DNA of 64,000 nucleotides from Bradyrhizobium centrolobii (GTDB lineage Bacteria; Pseudomonadota; Alphaproteobacteria; Rhizobiales; Xanthobacteraceae), in the NCBI RefSeq assembly GCF_001641635.1, contig NZ_LUUB01000079.1:245042-309041 (forward strand). Reading direction: 5' to 3'. The notes under the pieces were generated by a model that saw nothing but the letters and a program-made list of their open reading frames with translations, did no database searches and was not told the DNA's origin. Made by a program: the position numbers and the translations under genes. Position 1 is the first letter of the stretch. Every line of letters begins with the position of its first letter. This document shows positions 43,539-52,893 of this stretch, piece by piece.

Positions 43539-44117
43539 TCAGGTGTTGCTGTTGCGCGCCGCCAGTGCCATGCCGATCAAGGTGGCCCCGCCGAACAGGA
43601 GGTTGATACCGACCAGGATACCGATCGCCCATTCGGCTGAGCTTGGCAGCCCCGCGATCACCATGAACGAGATCGCGATGTCGACGAGGCCCGAGATCAG
43701 CAGCCACGACCAGCGGCTGTTCAGCTCGCGGCGATGCTCCAGCGCGTACATGATGGTGGCGACGCCTTCGGCGAGGAAATAGGCGCCGAGCACGATGGTC
43801 AGCGTCAGCACGGCCTGCATCGGCCGCGCCAGCAGGATCATGCCGGCAAGCACCGCGAGTGCGGCCGAGATCAGCGACCACCAGAAGCCCGGCATGTTGC
43901 GTGCCCAGTAGGTCACGATCAGCCCGCCGATGCCGCTGATCAGGAACATCCAGCCGAGGAAGATCGTGATCGCAAGGCTTGCGAGCGGCGGCAGGATCAG
44001 CGCGGCAATGCCGAGAACGGCAAGCAGGATGCCTTCGAACAGGAAGGCCTTCCAGTGCGCCTTCACCGCCTGGCTCATGGCGGACCGCAATCGTGCGAAA
44101 TCTTCAGGCGATGTCAT
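43539..44117 (-). CDS. HdeD-family membrane protein
   Basis: A 192-residue protein with six membrane helices arranged as three repeated pairs; G-W-M-F-L-I-S-G-I and L-G-A-Y-F-L-A-E-G are the recurring L-x-x-x-x-L-x-x-G pattern of the DUF308/HdeD family. The E. coli founder is linked to acid resistance, but rhizobial copies are uncharacterised. The gene is on the minus strand, 67 bp upstream of the aroG leader start, and could read towards it; the aroG promoter candidate lies in that gap. Confidence 0.85.
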   Translation of the reverse strand: MTSPEDFARLRSAMSQAVKAHWKAFLFEGILLAVLGIAALILPPLASLAITIFLGWMFLISGIGGLIVTYWARNMPGFWWSLISAALAVLAGMILLARPMQAVLTLTIVLGAYFLAEGVATIMYALEHRRELNSRWSWLLISGLVDIAISFMVIAGLPSSAEWAIGILVGINLLFGGATLIGMALAARNSNT

Positions 44118-44183
44118 GGAGGCCTCCAGGTCGCGGATGCGGCTCAGTCTAGTATGGCTGCACCGGCGTTGCCATCCGGCAGC

Positions 44184-45224
44184 TCACCCGCCGCCCGGCG
44201 CCGACGAAAAACCGTCCGCGCTGGTGCGGATGCGGTTGCGGCCGAGAATGTAGATCGCGGTTGTGACAACGAGAAGCGCGATGCCGAGCAGGATCGAGGT
44301 GAAGCCGATCGGGATCAGCACGACCGTCACGTTGCGCTCGGGATTGACGATCCAGTGACGGATCGAGGTCAGCACGAAGGCGAGGCCGATAAACCCGACG
44401 CCGCCGCCGGCCAGCAGCAACGCCCACATGCGCCGCAACTGGCTGAGCCGCTCCCGGGCGATATCGGTCCGGGGCGCATGGTGGCGCGCGACGCGCTGCA
44501 CCAGACGGATGGCGAAAGCGATCGAGCTGAAGCCGATCAGAAGGCTCGCCGCGCCCAGCCACATCCTGAGCGTCGGATCGAGATCCGGCATTTGCTGGAG
44601 CGTGAGCAGCGGGAAGTCGAAGGCCGAGTGCAAAGCGAGCGGGCCCGCCAACATCAGGAGGCGGCTGGAGAGGCGGGCCCAGTCGCGATGATGGCGGTTT
44701 GCACCCAGCGCCGTGCCTGCGCGGGCAATCGTGAGGTAGGCGCCGGCGATGATGCCGAGCGCACCGTGGAACGGCACGGTGAGCACGCTGCGCAGGGCCG
44801 CCAGCGACCGCCACATTTCGGCATGTTGCACGAGATAGGCGAGGTTCTCATAGGCTGCGAAGCCGAGGCCGACGGCCGCGCCGTAGACCACCGTGTCCAT
44901 GGGATTGGCAAAGGTCCGCCGCTTGGTCGAAGAGACCAGCACGATGGCGATCACCTTCACGGCTTCCTCGGGCAGCGCGACGCCGAACACCGAATGCATC
45001 GCCAGCGCCGCCCAGGGATTGTCGGGGGCTGCGACCATCTTGGCGAAGGGGGCGCGGGCAAGGCCCAGGAGCGAAATGCTGGCCGCGCCGAGCAGGAACG
45101 CGGTCCAGACCTGGGCCGGCGGGCCGGGACGCTCTTCGGCGGCAATGACAAGCCACAGCATCAAGAGCGCCGGGGCGATGGCGGCAGTTCCGATGACCGT
45201 GGGTAATGCTTCAATCAGATACAT
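44184..45224 (-). CDS. PrsW-family intramembrane metalloprotease
   Basis: A 346-residue multi-span protein with about eight helices. Family motifs: P-E-E-A-V-K-V (Glu86, Glu87, Lys90), G-F-A-A-Y-E-N (Glu127), P-F-H-G-A-L-G (about 152) and H-S-A-F-D-F (about 198), the presumed metal and catalytic residues. B. subtilis PrsW cleaves an anti-sigma factor; the bacterial family is broad and the target here is unknown. The C-terminal half adds extra helices and a loop with R-M-W-A-L-L-L. It is upstream of hdeD on the same strand. Confidence 0.85.
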   Translation of the reverse strand: MYLIEALPTVIGTAAIAPALLMLWLVIAAEERPGPPAQVWTAFLLGAASISLLGLARAPFAKMVAAPDNPWAALAMHSVFGVALPEEAVKVIAIVLVSSTKRRTFANPMDTVVYGAAVGLGFAAYENLAYLVQHAEMWRSLAALRSVLTVPFHGALGIIAGAYLTIARAGTALGANRHHRDWARLSSRLLMLAGPLALHSAFDFPLLTLQQMPDLDPTLRMWLGAASLLIGFSSIAFAIRLVQRVARHHAPRTDIARERLSQLRRMWALLLAGGGVGFIGLAFVLTSIRHWIVNPERNVTVVLIPIGFTSILLGIALLVVTTAIYILGRNRIRTSADGFSSAPGGG

Positions 45225-45692
45225 CGGCGCGAAAATAGGTTCCCTTGGCCGGCTTATCCACTTCCACCGATGCGACCATGTGTCATGCGCCTGCTGTCGC
45301 TGGCATTAACAACCGGGGCAGATTCCGTTCATCACCACACTTCTCACGCTCGGCAAGCCCATGCATTTCGCGGGGACGTCGAAGCTTGGACGCGTCGCGG
45401 CTCGGGCTGCGAAGTCCGGAAGTATGAGCGCAATCAATCGTATGACGGTGCCTGTTCGATCTCGATGGCAGCATTCGTGCAGCCCGCGTCAGGTTGCGAT
45501 TAGCGAATTAGATCAAAGGAGTATGAAGGTCTCTTCGATTCACGATGCACGTGCCGCGGTCGCAAGTCCAGAGCCGCTTCGGCCAACGCCTGAATAACGC
45601 GGAGCCGGGCAGGCCGGCCCAGTCACTATTCATTGTGCGTCCGGCGAGGCGGTGGTCCGGTCCGGCGCGATCGGACCGGCCATATCCAGCCG
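45225..45692. other. Gap without recognised gene
   Basis: 468 bp upstream of the PrsW-type gene. It probably contains that gene's promoter. Short frames on both strands lack ribosome sites and motifs. No repeat was seen. Confidence 0.45.
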
Positions 45693-45935
45693 TCAATGCG
45701 TGGTTAGCGGCAGCCTCGCGCCGGGCGCAATGTCGAAGGTGCCGAGATAGAATTCCCGGCCGACCGTCTCGCCCGGCGGGGGACGCTGTGCGAGCAGCGT
45801 GAACGCCGCGTGCGGATACTGCTGCCAGATCGCGATGTCACTGGCCGTGATCGTGAGCCAGCCGAAGGTATACATGTAGCGTCCGGGCTCGGTAACCCGG
45901 CCGACCCTGTCCCAGGTGATCTTGTCGACAGCCAT
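45693..45935 (-). CDS. Small uncharacterised protein
   Basis: An 80-residue protein starting M-A-V-D-K-I-T-W-D-R-V-G-R-V, rich in aromatics (Y-M-Y-T-F-G-W-L-T-I-T, then I-W-Q-Q-Y-P). The ATG at 45935 has GGGGGA upstream; codons before it are not protein-like. The predicted fold is a small beta structure. No family is recognised. It stands alone between PrsW and the PilZ gene. Confidence 0.65.
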   Translation of the reverse strand: MAVDKITWDRVGRVTEPGRYMYTFGWLTITASDIAIWQQYPHAAFTLLAQRPPPGETVGREFYLGTFDIAPGARLPLTTH

Positions 45936-46161
45936 TCGGTCCCCCGATCGCAACCCTGCAAATGAAGGCCGGCACGAGGCGCGGACCTCGACAGGCTGAT
46001 CCCGCATTGGGGCCACGAAATGGCGGCGGTGAAGAGGCGAGGCGGCCGGATGGCGGAAGCGGCCATTCAGGGCACCCCGGAGTCGGAGGCGCATCGGGCG
46101 CGCCCCTGCGTCGCCGCCGGCTCCCCCAAGAAACCGGCGGCGGTTTCGTCCGACCGACGCC

Positions 46162-46788
46162 TCAGGCTGACTGCAGCGCAGCCGATCGTACGATCAAGCG
46201 GACGAGGTCGTCCCGCTGTTGCCTCTCGGCGAACTTCACCGCAAAGCCGTTGGCAAATTTCCGGATGACGCGCCCCACACAGGCGCCGATCGCGAGCGGC
46301 ATTCCGACCTGCGGGTCGTATTCGGCCGATACCGCGACACCGGCGGTGGAGACGTCGATGATGAAGCAGGGATGCGTGCTGCCGTCAGCGAGCGTCAGGA
46401 AGGTGTGCGGGACCTGCGGGACGAACCGCGCGTCACGCCGGTGCTCCATGACGCTGGCGTCCTTCTGCTTCTTCTCGAGCCAGGTCAGCTTTTCCGACAT
46501 CCAGGCACGCCGCGCCCGCGTCATATCGAGCTCCATCATGAAGCCCGACTTCAGCGTCGCGCTGATCGTGCATTCGAATTCGCCGAAGTCCTGGAAGTAG
46601 GACGTCACGCGCTCGCCGACCTTGCCGACGACCGGGACGTCCACGATCATCCGGAACGGCGAGACACGCCTGGTGCGGCAAGCGAAAGTCCGGAGCTTGC
46701 CTTCGCAATCGTACCAGCGATGCAGCGAGTAGCTGCCGTTCACAGTGACTTCCACTGCGCGCTGCCGGAGGAACTCTGCGACGGACAT
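46162..46788 (-). CDS. PilZ-domain protein
   Basis: A 208-residue protein. The C-terminal domain (about 110-200) is PilZ: E-H-R-R-D-A-R-F gives the R-x-x-x-R motif and I-D-V-S-T-A-G-V the D-x-S-x-x-G motif, which together bind cyclic di-GMP. The N-terminal half (R-V-S-P-F-R-M-I, G-E-R-V-T-S-Y-F) looks like a degenerate second PilZ or YcgR-like barrel without both motifs. It may act in motility, polysaccharide or cell-cycle control. ATG 46788 is the better start; an earlier one is in frame. Confidence 0.85.
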   Translation of the reverse strand: MSVAEFLRQRAVEVTVNGSYSLHRWYDCEGKLRTFACRTRRVSPFRMIVDVPVVGKVGERVTSYFQDFGEFECTISATLKSGFMMELDMTRARRAWMSEKLTWLEKKQKDASVMEHRRDARFVPQVPHTFLTLADGSTHPCFIIDVSTAGVAVSAEYDPQVGMPLAIGACVGRVIRKFANGFAVKFAERQQRDDLVRLIVRSAALQSA

Positions 46789-46912
46789 GAGGGCCAATGA
46801 TGTTTGGGAAGGATTCCGTATTTCCACGGTAGCCAGCAAATTCTAAGCAAATGATACCGCCACTCATGAGCCGGGGTAAATTTCAGGTAAATGCGCACGC
46901 GATCGTGAGGGG

Positions 46913-47119
46913 CTAATCGTCGCGGCGAATGTCCAGGACGCCGTCGATGCGGCGGATGTCTGCAAGCGTCCAGTTGCCGAGCAGAGTGATGATCGCCTCG
47001 CGCCGGTACTGATGTCGCTTGTGTCTGGAGGTGTGACGGTAGTCGACCCCGTCCTGCCGAGCCAGCGCGCGCGACACGATCACGATCTGTCGCAGCTTCC
47101 GGAGCTCCAAAAGGCTCAT
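46913..47119 (-). CDS. Small basic protein
   Basis: A 68-residue protein starting M-S-L-L-E-L-R-K-L-R-Q-I, very rich in Arg, with R-H-K-R-H-Q-Y-R-R-E. C-terminal L-A-D-I-R-R-I-D-G-V-L-D-I. The charge suggests nucleic-acid contact, but no family is recognised and no strong ribosome site is seen. Overlapping frames are weaker. Supported mainly by compact start and composition. Confidence 0.45.
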   Translation of the reverse strand: MSLLELRKLRQIVIVSRALARQDGVDYRHTSRHKRHQYRREAIITLLGNWTLADIRRIDGVLDIRRDD

Positions 47120-47260
47120 CTCTCACCGGGCGTGACGCCGCTGCCCGCGTCGGCGGAGCGGGCGCTGTGAATCAGGTCCTTTCGAAGCTAGCCGTGACGG
47201 CTTACGGAGACCTGACAGAGGGGCGGCCGGGGCTTCGGCAAGCGTTCGATCTCCGGCGGC

Positions 47261-47594
47261 TCAAAGGCGTCCGAGCCAGCTCGTGATCATGAACGTGGAA
47301 TAGTCGAAGACAACGAGCGGGGCCAGAAGACCAAGGCCGATGAGGAGCTGGATCGTGGCCAAGCGGATTGGAGTGGCCGCAACAGGCATGAGGTGGTCGC
47401 GACCTTCTAGACGAAGTGCCCGCGGTCCAAGGCTCATCTGTAGGTACAACGTGCCCCGGGGTCCTGCGCCATTGACCTTCCCGAACTCCATGGCTGCGCG
47501 CCATCGTCTCTGAGCGATCCGTTTGCCCAATTCGGCCGCCCTGATCTTTTTTTGCCGGTTTGCCACGCAGGGCATCCAGAGAGGATTTGGCCAA
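47261..47594 (-). pseudogene. Small membrane-protein gene split by a 7-A homopolymer
   Basis: The first frame (TTG at 47594) reads M-A-K-S-S-L-D-A-L-R-G-K-P-A-K-K; the second carries on I-R-A-A-E-L-G-K-R-I-A-Q-R-R-W-R and ends with a hydrophobic helix (L-A-T-I-Q-L-L-I-G-L-G-L-L-A-P-L-V-V-F) and S-W-L-G-R-L. They join if one A is removed from the run of seven A (about 47548-47554). This could be a real frameshift, an assembly error or transcriptional slippage. Otherwise the downstream part could start at ATG 47491. No family is recognised. It is 10 bp before the ABC ATPase gene end. Confidence 0.4.
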
Positions 47595-47603
47595 CTGCCG
47601 GCG

Positions 47604-48695
47604 TTAGATGGCCGCCTCGGTCTGCGCGTCGAAAACGTGAAGCCTGGTGGGCCGCATGGCAACGCGCAGCTTGTCGCCCACCCTCACGCTCACGGTCGGC
47701 TCGACGCTCGCCACCATGATACTCTCGCCGACCTTCATATCGAGGAGGATTTCCGAGCCGAGTTGCTCGACCACCTCAATCACAGCATCGAAGCATGGGT
47801 GGCCGAGATCAACGCTGCCCGCTACGGTGAGGTCCTCCGGACGCACGCCGAGCATGACCTCGCGTCCGATATGGCCGCGCAGCCGCCGCGCGGTCTCGTC
47901 CGGCAGCTTGATGCGCAGGCCGGAGTTCTCGGCGATCAGCGATCCGTTCGCCTCGGTCACAGTAACGACGGCGAAATTCATGGCCGGGGAGCCGATGAAG
48001 CCGGCAACGAACTTGTTGGCGGGCTGATTGTACAGCTCGAGCGGCTCCCCCACCTGCTGCACCACGCCCTCTCTCATGACGACGACCCGGTCGCCCAGCG
48101 TCATGGCTTCGACCTGATCGTGCGTAACGTAAATGGCTGTAGTGCCGAGACGCAGATGCAGCTTCTTCAGCTCAACGCGCATCTGCACCCGCAGCTTGGC
48201 ATCGAGGTTCGACAGCGGCTCGTCGAACAGGAACACGCGGGGGTGGCGCACGATAGCACGGCCTAACGCCACGCGCTGGCGCTGGCCGCCTGAGAGCTGG
48301 CGTGGCCTGCGCTTCAGCAGTTCGCCGATGCCGAGGATGTCAGCCGCCTCCAGCACGCGCTTGTCAATCTCGGGCTTTTCGAATTTGCGCATCTTCAGGC
48401 CGAACGCCATGTTGTCGTACACGCTCATGTGCGGGTACAGGGCGTAGTTCTGGAACACCATGGCAATGTCGCGGTCCATGGGTGCCAAATTGTTGACCAC
48501 GTTGCCGTCGATGGAAATGTCGCCGGAACTGATCGCTTCAAGCCCGGCGATCATCCTGAGCGTCGTCGTCTTGCCGCAGCCGGAGGGGCCGACGAACACC
48601 ATGAACTCCTTGTCGCGGATCTGCAGGTTGACGTCTTTGACAGCGTGCATGCCGTCAAAGAATTTGTTGATTCCCTTGAGGACGACCTGGCCCAT
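47604..48695 (-). CDS. Sugar-type ABC transporter ATPase (UgpC/MalK family)
   Basis: A 363-residue ATPase. Walker A G-P-S-G-C-G-K-T (about 37-44), signature L-S-G-G-Q-R-Q-R-V near 135, Walker B V-F-L-F-D-E-P and a C-terminal TOBE domain (V-M-L-G-V-R-P-E-D-L) are all present. It energises import of a sugar or polyol with the two permeases and binding protein encoded upstream. ATG 48695 follows GGTGGAAG. It is the last gene of the four-gene operon, 75 bp after the second permease gene. Confidence 0.95.
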   Translation of the reverse strand: MGQVVLKGINKFFDGMHAVKDVNLQIRDKEFMVFVGPSGCGKTTTLRMIAGLEAISSGDISIDGNVVNNLAPMDRDIAMVFQNYALYPHMSVYDNMAFGLKMRKFEKPEIDKRVLEAADILGIGELLKRRPRQLSGGQRQRVALGRAIVRHPRVFLFDEPLSNLDAKLRVQMRVELKKLHLRLGTTAIYVTHDQVEAMTLGDRVVVMREGVVQQVGEPLELYNQPANKFVAGFIGSPAMNFAVVTVTEANGSLIAENSGLRIKLPDETARRLRGHIGREVMLGVRPEDLTVAGSVDLGHPCFDAVIEVVEQLGSEILLDMKVGESIMVASVEPTVSVRVGDKLRVAMRPTRLHVFDAQTEAAI

Positions 48696-48770
48696 TTGCT
48701 TCCACCTGCATCCCAACGGCGTATGCGCAGTCGCATGCGCGCTTTCGAATCCCCTTGATCCGCGGTGCTG

Positions 48771-49622
48771 TCAGCCCTTCACCGATCCGGTCAATCCTGC
48801 GACGTAATGCTCGACGAAGAACGAATAGGCGATAGCAACCGGTATAGATCCAAGCAGGGCCCCAGCCATCAGCGGTCCCCAGTAAAATACGTCTCCTCGG
48901 ATCAGCTCCGATGTGACGCCGACCGGCACAGTCTTCTGCGCAGGCGAGGACAAGAAGACAAGCGCATAGATGAACTCGTTCCACGACAGCGTGAAAGCGA
49001 AGATGCCGGCCGAGAGGATGCCCGGGATCGCCACCGGAATGACGATGTAGAGCATCGCCTGCCAGCGCGAGGCGCCGTCGATGCGCGCGCATTCCTCGAG
49101 CTCCTTGGGCACCGCCTTGAAGTAGCCCATCATGATCCAGGTGCAGAACGGAATAAGGAAGGTCGGATAGGTCAGAATCAATGACCACGGCGTGTCGCCC
49201 AGCCGATAGTTGCGGATGATCTCTGCCAACGGAATGAACAGCAGCGTCTGAGGCACCAGATAGGTAATGAAGATGGCGGTGCCCAGGCTGCCGGCAAATG
49301 GAAAGTTCAGCCGCGACAAAGCATAGCCGGCGAATACGCCGCACACGAGCGAGATAGCGGTTGACGCGAGCGCAATGAACGTCGTGTTCCACAGCCACGA
49401 TGCAAACAGCGTCTCCTCGAACAGGTACCTGACATGGACCCAGGTCGGATTCCAAGTCCAGAACGGATTGTAGTTGGTCGAATTCCAGGGCCGGTAAAGC
49501 TCGCCGTCCGGCCGCACCGAAGTGATCACCATCCAGTAGAACGGGAACAGCAGAAAAAGCAGGAACAGCGCCATGGGCACGTAGAAGAACACCCACTTTC
49601 GCCACCTTGCGCCTTCGATCAT
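48771..49622 (-). CDS. ABC transporter permease (MalG/UgpE type)
   Basis: A 283-residue inner-membrane protein with six helices. The EAA motif, contact to the ATPase, is E-C-A-R-I-D-G-A-S-R-W-Q-A-M (E-x-A-x-x-D-G-A). Start M-I-E-G-A-R-W-R-K-W-V. It follows the other permease gene by 3 bp, so the two are translated together. Together they form the channel of a carbohydrate uptake 1 family importer. Confidence 0.93.
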   Translation of the reverse strand: MIEGARWRKWVFFYVPMALFLLFLLFPFYWMVITSVRPDGELYRPWNSTNYNPFWTWNPTWVHVRYLFEETLFASWLWNTTFIALASTAISLVCGVFAGYALSRLNFPFAGSLGTAIFITYLVPQTLLFIPLAEIIRNYRLGDTPWSLILTYPTFLIPFCTWIMMGYFKAVPKELEECARIDGASRWQAMLYIVIPVAIPGILSAGIFAFTLSWNEFIYALVFLSSPAQKTVPVGVTSELIRGDVFYWGPLMAGALLGSIPVAIAYSFFVEHYVAGLTGSVKG

Positions 49623-49625
49623 GGC

Positions 49626-50561
49626 TCAGCGGACCTCCACGCGGCGGATGTAGAGAAGCTGGATGACGACGACCAGAAACAGGACCGGAAACATTGCGAG
49701 TGAGATCGCGGCGCCCTCGCTCAAGAGGCCGGTGCCGATGCCGATCTGATAGGCGTAGGTGGCGAACAGGTGCGTTGCGTTGGCCGGCCCGCCGCCCGTC
49801 ATCACATACACAATCTGAAAATCGGCGAACGTCTGAATCACCGAGAACAGCATCACGACCATGGTCACGGGCAGCAGCAGCGGCCAGGTGATGTGCCAGA
49901 ATCGCTGCCACGGCTTGGCGCCATCGATGGCGGCGGCCTCGTTGAGCTCGGGACTGATCGTCTGCAGGCCGGCGAGCAGGCTGATGGCGAAAAACGGCAC
50001 CCCGCGCCAGATGTTGACGATGATAATCGAGATCATGGCGAGGTCCGGATCGCCCAGCCAGTTGATCCGACCGGTGATCAAACCGAGATGGTAGAGGAGC
50101 CAATTGAGAACGCTGAACGTCGGGTCGAACATCCACTTCCAGGCGAAAGTCGAGAGCACGGTCGGAATAATGAACGGCAGCAGGATGAAAGCACGGGTAA
50201 AAGCCTTGCCGCGGAAATTACGGTTGAGCAGCATGGCCAGCCACAGCCCCAGCGCCAGCTTGAAGACGGTGGTCACGCCCGTATAGAGGAAGGTGTTGTA
50301 AACGGCGGTGCGAAAGATCCCGTCATTGAAGATCTTGTAGAAGTTGGCGAGGCCGACGAAGTCACCGCGCATACCGACGCGTGAGCTGGTGACCGACAGC
50401 AATATCCCTTGAATGAAGGGATAGGCAATGAACATGCCGAGCAGCACGATGGTCGGCACCAGCAGCACGAACGCCAGCCAGCGCTCGTCCTCGAGCAAAC
50501 GCTGTCGCCGGGGAGGGGGCGCCTCGTGGAGCGTGGTGTCGGAAACCGCGCTTATCGCCAT
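49626..50561 (-). CDS. ABC transporter permease (MalF/UgpA type)
   Basis: A 311-residue inner-membrane protein with six to seven helices and the EAA motif N-E-A-A-A-I-D-G-A-K-P-W-Q-R-F. The cytoplasmic N-terminus includes R-R-Q-R-L-L-E-D-E-R-W. It pairs with the MalG-type permease. It is separated from the binding-protein gene by a GC-rich hairpin, which may set the stoichiometry of binding protein and permease. Confidence 0.93.
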   Translation of the reverse strand: MAISAVSDTTLHEAPPPRRQRLLEDERWLAFVLLVPTIVLLGMFIAYPFIQGILLSVTSSRVGMRGDFVGLANFYKIFNDGIFRTAVYNTFLYTGVTTVFKLALGLWLAMLLNRNFRGKAFTRAFILLPFIIPTVLSTFAWKWMFDPTFSVLNWLLYHLGLITGRINWLGDPDLAMISIIIVNIWRGVPFFAISLLAGLQTISPELNEAAAIDGAKPWQRFWHITWPLLLPVTMVVMLFSVIQTFADFQIVYVMTGGGPANATHLFATYAYQIGIGTGLLSEGAAISLAMFPVLFLVVVIQLLYIRRVEVR

Positions 50562-50587
50562 GTTCGATCCTCGTCGGCCGGAAGAAT

Positions 50588-50616
50588 CCCCCGCCCCTCG
50601 AAAAGTGGGGAGGGGG
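50588..50616 (-). terminator. Intercistronic hairpin in the ABC operon
   Basis: CCCCCGCCCC, loop TCGAAAAGT, GGGGAGGGGG: a 10-bp stem with one G-A mismatch, without a T-run on the minus strand. It lies between the binding-protein gene and the first permease gene. Such hairpins often stabilise the upstream mRNA so that binding protein exceeds permease. Confidence 0.55.
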
Positions 50617-50627
50617 ACGGCTTAACC

Positions 50628-51944
50628 TCAGACGTAGACCTTCTTGAGCTCAGCCTCGGCCCACTTCACGGCATCCTCGGCCGGCATGCCTTGGACGGCC
50701 TTTGCGTACATATCGATGATGATGTACTTGGTTACGACCTCGGCTGCCTTCCGCGTAGAGGGCCCTTCGTAGCCAGCGAAGCGCCCTGTGCGTGCCGCTT
50801 GCTTGTAGGGCAGCATGATCGGGTCGTCGTCCCACAGCTTGTGCTTTTCCCAATCCGTGGTCGGGCCGACCGAGAAGCCCTTCTGGGAGACGAACCACTT
50901 GTCGTAGACGTCCTTGGAGTGAATCCAGCCAAGGAATTTCTTCGCGGCATCCTGGTTCTTCGAATAACCCATCAGGAGGTTCGAGAACGGGACGTGATAG
51001 CTGAACTGCCCGCCGGGGCCCTTGGGCAGCGCGGCGTGCAGGATGTCGTCCTTCAGTTTCCCACCTGTCTCCGTCTTGTAGGTATCCGGCTTGCGCAGAG
51101 CCTCGATGTAGATCGAGGCGCCATTGAGAGTGGCGCTGCACGTCCCGGACAGAAAAGCGCGGTTGTTGTTGGAATCGTCCCAGGCGAGTCCGCCTTCATC
51201 GTGGGCGTCCTTCCAGAAGCCCACCATGAACTTCACCGACTCGACCGTTGCCGGGCTATTCAGCACAACCGTCTTGCCGTCTGCTTCGACCTCTTTGCCG
51301 CCCCAGGACCACAGGTAGGGGTAAGCGAAGGAGGGCGCATCGCCGAAGGTGTGACCCAGCGTTTGGCCGATGGGCCGTCCCTTTGCCTTCAGCTTCTTGC
51401 CGGCCTCGCGATACTCTTCCCACGTCTGGGGAAATTTTCCATCCGTGTAGCCGATCTCGGCAAACCAGGACTTTCGGTATGCGATCTGCAGGCCGACGAT
51501 GCACCACGGCACTGCAATCCATTTCTTGCCGTCATTGGCGACAGCGCGGGATGTTTCGTAGAAGCCGCCCTGGCTCTTGCCGAGCGCCTCAGCGAGGTCG
51601 CTGACATCCATGACGCTCTCGCCGTAAAGTTGCCCCCAATTGTTGAGGACGCAGACGACGTCGGGGCCTGACCCCGACTGGATCGCCGAGGTGACGCGGG
51701 CCTGGATATCGTTGGCGTTGATGGTCTCCAGATTGAGCTTGATGCCGAGCGCCTTCTCGCACTCCTTGGCGATCTCGTTGCGCAGAAGCTGATCTGAAGC
51801 CGGAACGAAGTCGGTCCAGCGCAGCCAGTGCACGGTGGAGGCTTGCGCATAGGCGGGTGCCCTGCCGGTCGCCAGGATGCCGGCCATGCCGCCCACAAGC
51901 GCGGTACCGCCCTTGAGGACATTGCGTCGGGTTACTGTCGTCAT
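50628..51944 (-). CDS. ABC transporter extracellular solute-binding protein, family 1
   Basis: A 438-residue periplasmic receptor. The N-terminus has a twin-arginine signal (T-R-R-N-V-L-K-G-G-T-A-L, cleavage after A-Y-A). The mature domain begins V-H-W-L-R-W-T-D-F-V-P-A and has S-G-S-G-P-D-V-V and W-T-W-E-E-Y type blocks (here T-W-E-E-Y-R-E-A). Family 1 members bind maltose, glycerol-phosphate or other sugars; the ligand is not evident. ATG 51944 has GAGGGAGGG upstream. First gene of the operon; about 950 bp upstream is free of recognised genes, so the promoter is there. Confidence 0.93.
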   Translation of the reverse strand: MTTVTRRNVLKGGTALVGGMAGILATGRAPAYAQASTVHWLRWTDFVPASDQLLRNEIAKECEKALGIKLNLETINANDIQARVTSAIQSGSGPDVVCVLNNWGQLYGESVMDVSDLAEALGKSQGGFYETSRAVANDGKKWIAVPWCIVGLQIAYRKSWFAEIGYTDGKFPQTWEEYREAGKKLKAKGRPIGQTLGHTFGDAPSFAYPYLWSWGGKEVEADGKTVVLNSPATVESVKFMVGFWKDAHDEGGLAWDDSNNNRAFLSGTCSATLNGASIYIEALRKPDTYKTETGGKLKDDILHAALPKGPGGQFSYHVPFSNLLMGYSKNQDAAKKFLGWIHSKDVYDKWFVSQKGFSVGPTTDWEKHKLWDDDPIMLPYKQAARTGRFAGYEGPSTRKAAEVVTKYIIIDMYAKAVQGMPAEDAVKWAEAELKKVYV

Positions 51945-52893
51945 GCATCCCTCCCTCGGTGTGTCTGAGCTGATGCTCCGGCCGGTCTTACGCCGGCTTG
52001 GAGTACCTTTCAGTCTATCGCGTCTCCATGGTTCAACGTTTGCGCGGTCGCCTGCGCAGTACGTTGCCTCGATGATCATTGGTTGGTGTTCCACTCGCAG
52101 CGCCGTGGTGGCGAGTGCGCCGCAACATAGAGTGAATTCTGCGCAGAGCAGCGGCGGGATTACAGCGCTCGCAACGGCAATGGCGATACGACCGGCGGCC
52201 TGGATCGTGTCGGCACTGCACCCAGCGCATGAACACTACCGTCATAACGGTGCCTCCCGCGCAGCGACGGTATTACCGTGGCCAAGCGGGTTTTCCCCGT
52301 CTTAATATTCCCCGTCTCACCTGAAGTTCGGTACCGGAAGCTGGCGCGGCGTCATTGTCGCCCGTCACAGCAGGAAATCAAGTGCTAAGCTTGACGCGGC
52401 GGCCACGGTGTCACTTCGTGAGCCGGCCAGCTCCCAAAAGCATCGAAGCTGCCACGTAAGATCGTTTGATCTGAGGCGACTACAGAATTGCCATGGCTCT
52501 GTTTGGGGGGCGCTGCCGATTGACGTGTCTCCTTTGGGGCAATCGCGCCAGGTCGCCGGCGGGTCCGAAGGGCGCTTCGCGCGCTTCATTCCTTTCCTCT
52601 GGGGATCTGGTCCTTCACCAAACAAGCAAGCCGGCAGCAAAGAGTCAGCTGGCGCACCCTGGACAATCGAAAGGATGGTAGCCGCGAGCGGGGGCTACGA
52701 CCTTCCGGCCTTCGACAACCTCGCGACGCACCAGGTCCTATCGGCCGCCGCCCAAGATTGCGATGCAGCGGGCCTCCAGTTGGAACCTAATCGCGACATT
52801 AGACGTTCGTTTATGCGAATGAGCAGCGCCGTCGCCCCGGCGCAGCAAGCGCCGAGGGCGAGGCGCTGAGCTGTGCTGCTGGGAGGGATGCTC
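51945..52893. other. Long gap without recognised gene
   Basis: 949 bp between the divergent ABC operon and the FBP aldolase/phosphatase gene. Several frames of 60-150 codons exist on both strands, but none has a family motif, good start or even composition. TTCCCCGTCT occurs twice near 52290-52316. The region may be degenerate coding sequence plus two promoters. Confidence 0.4.
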
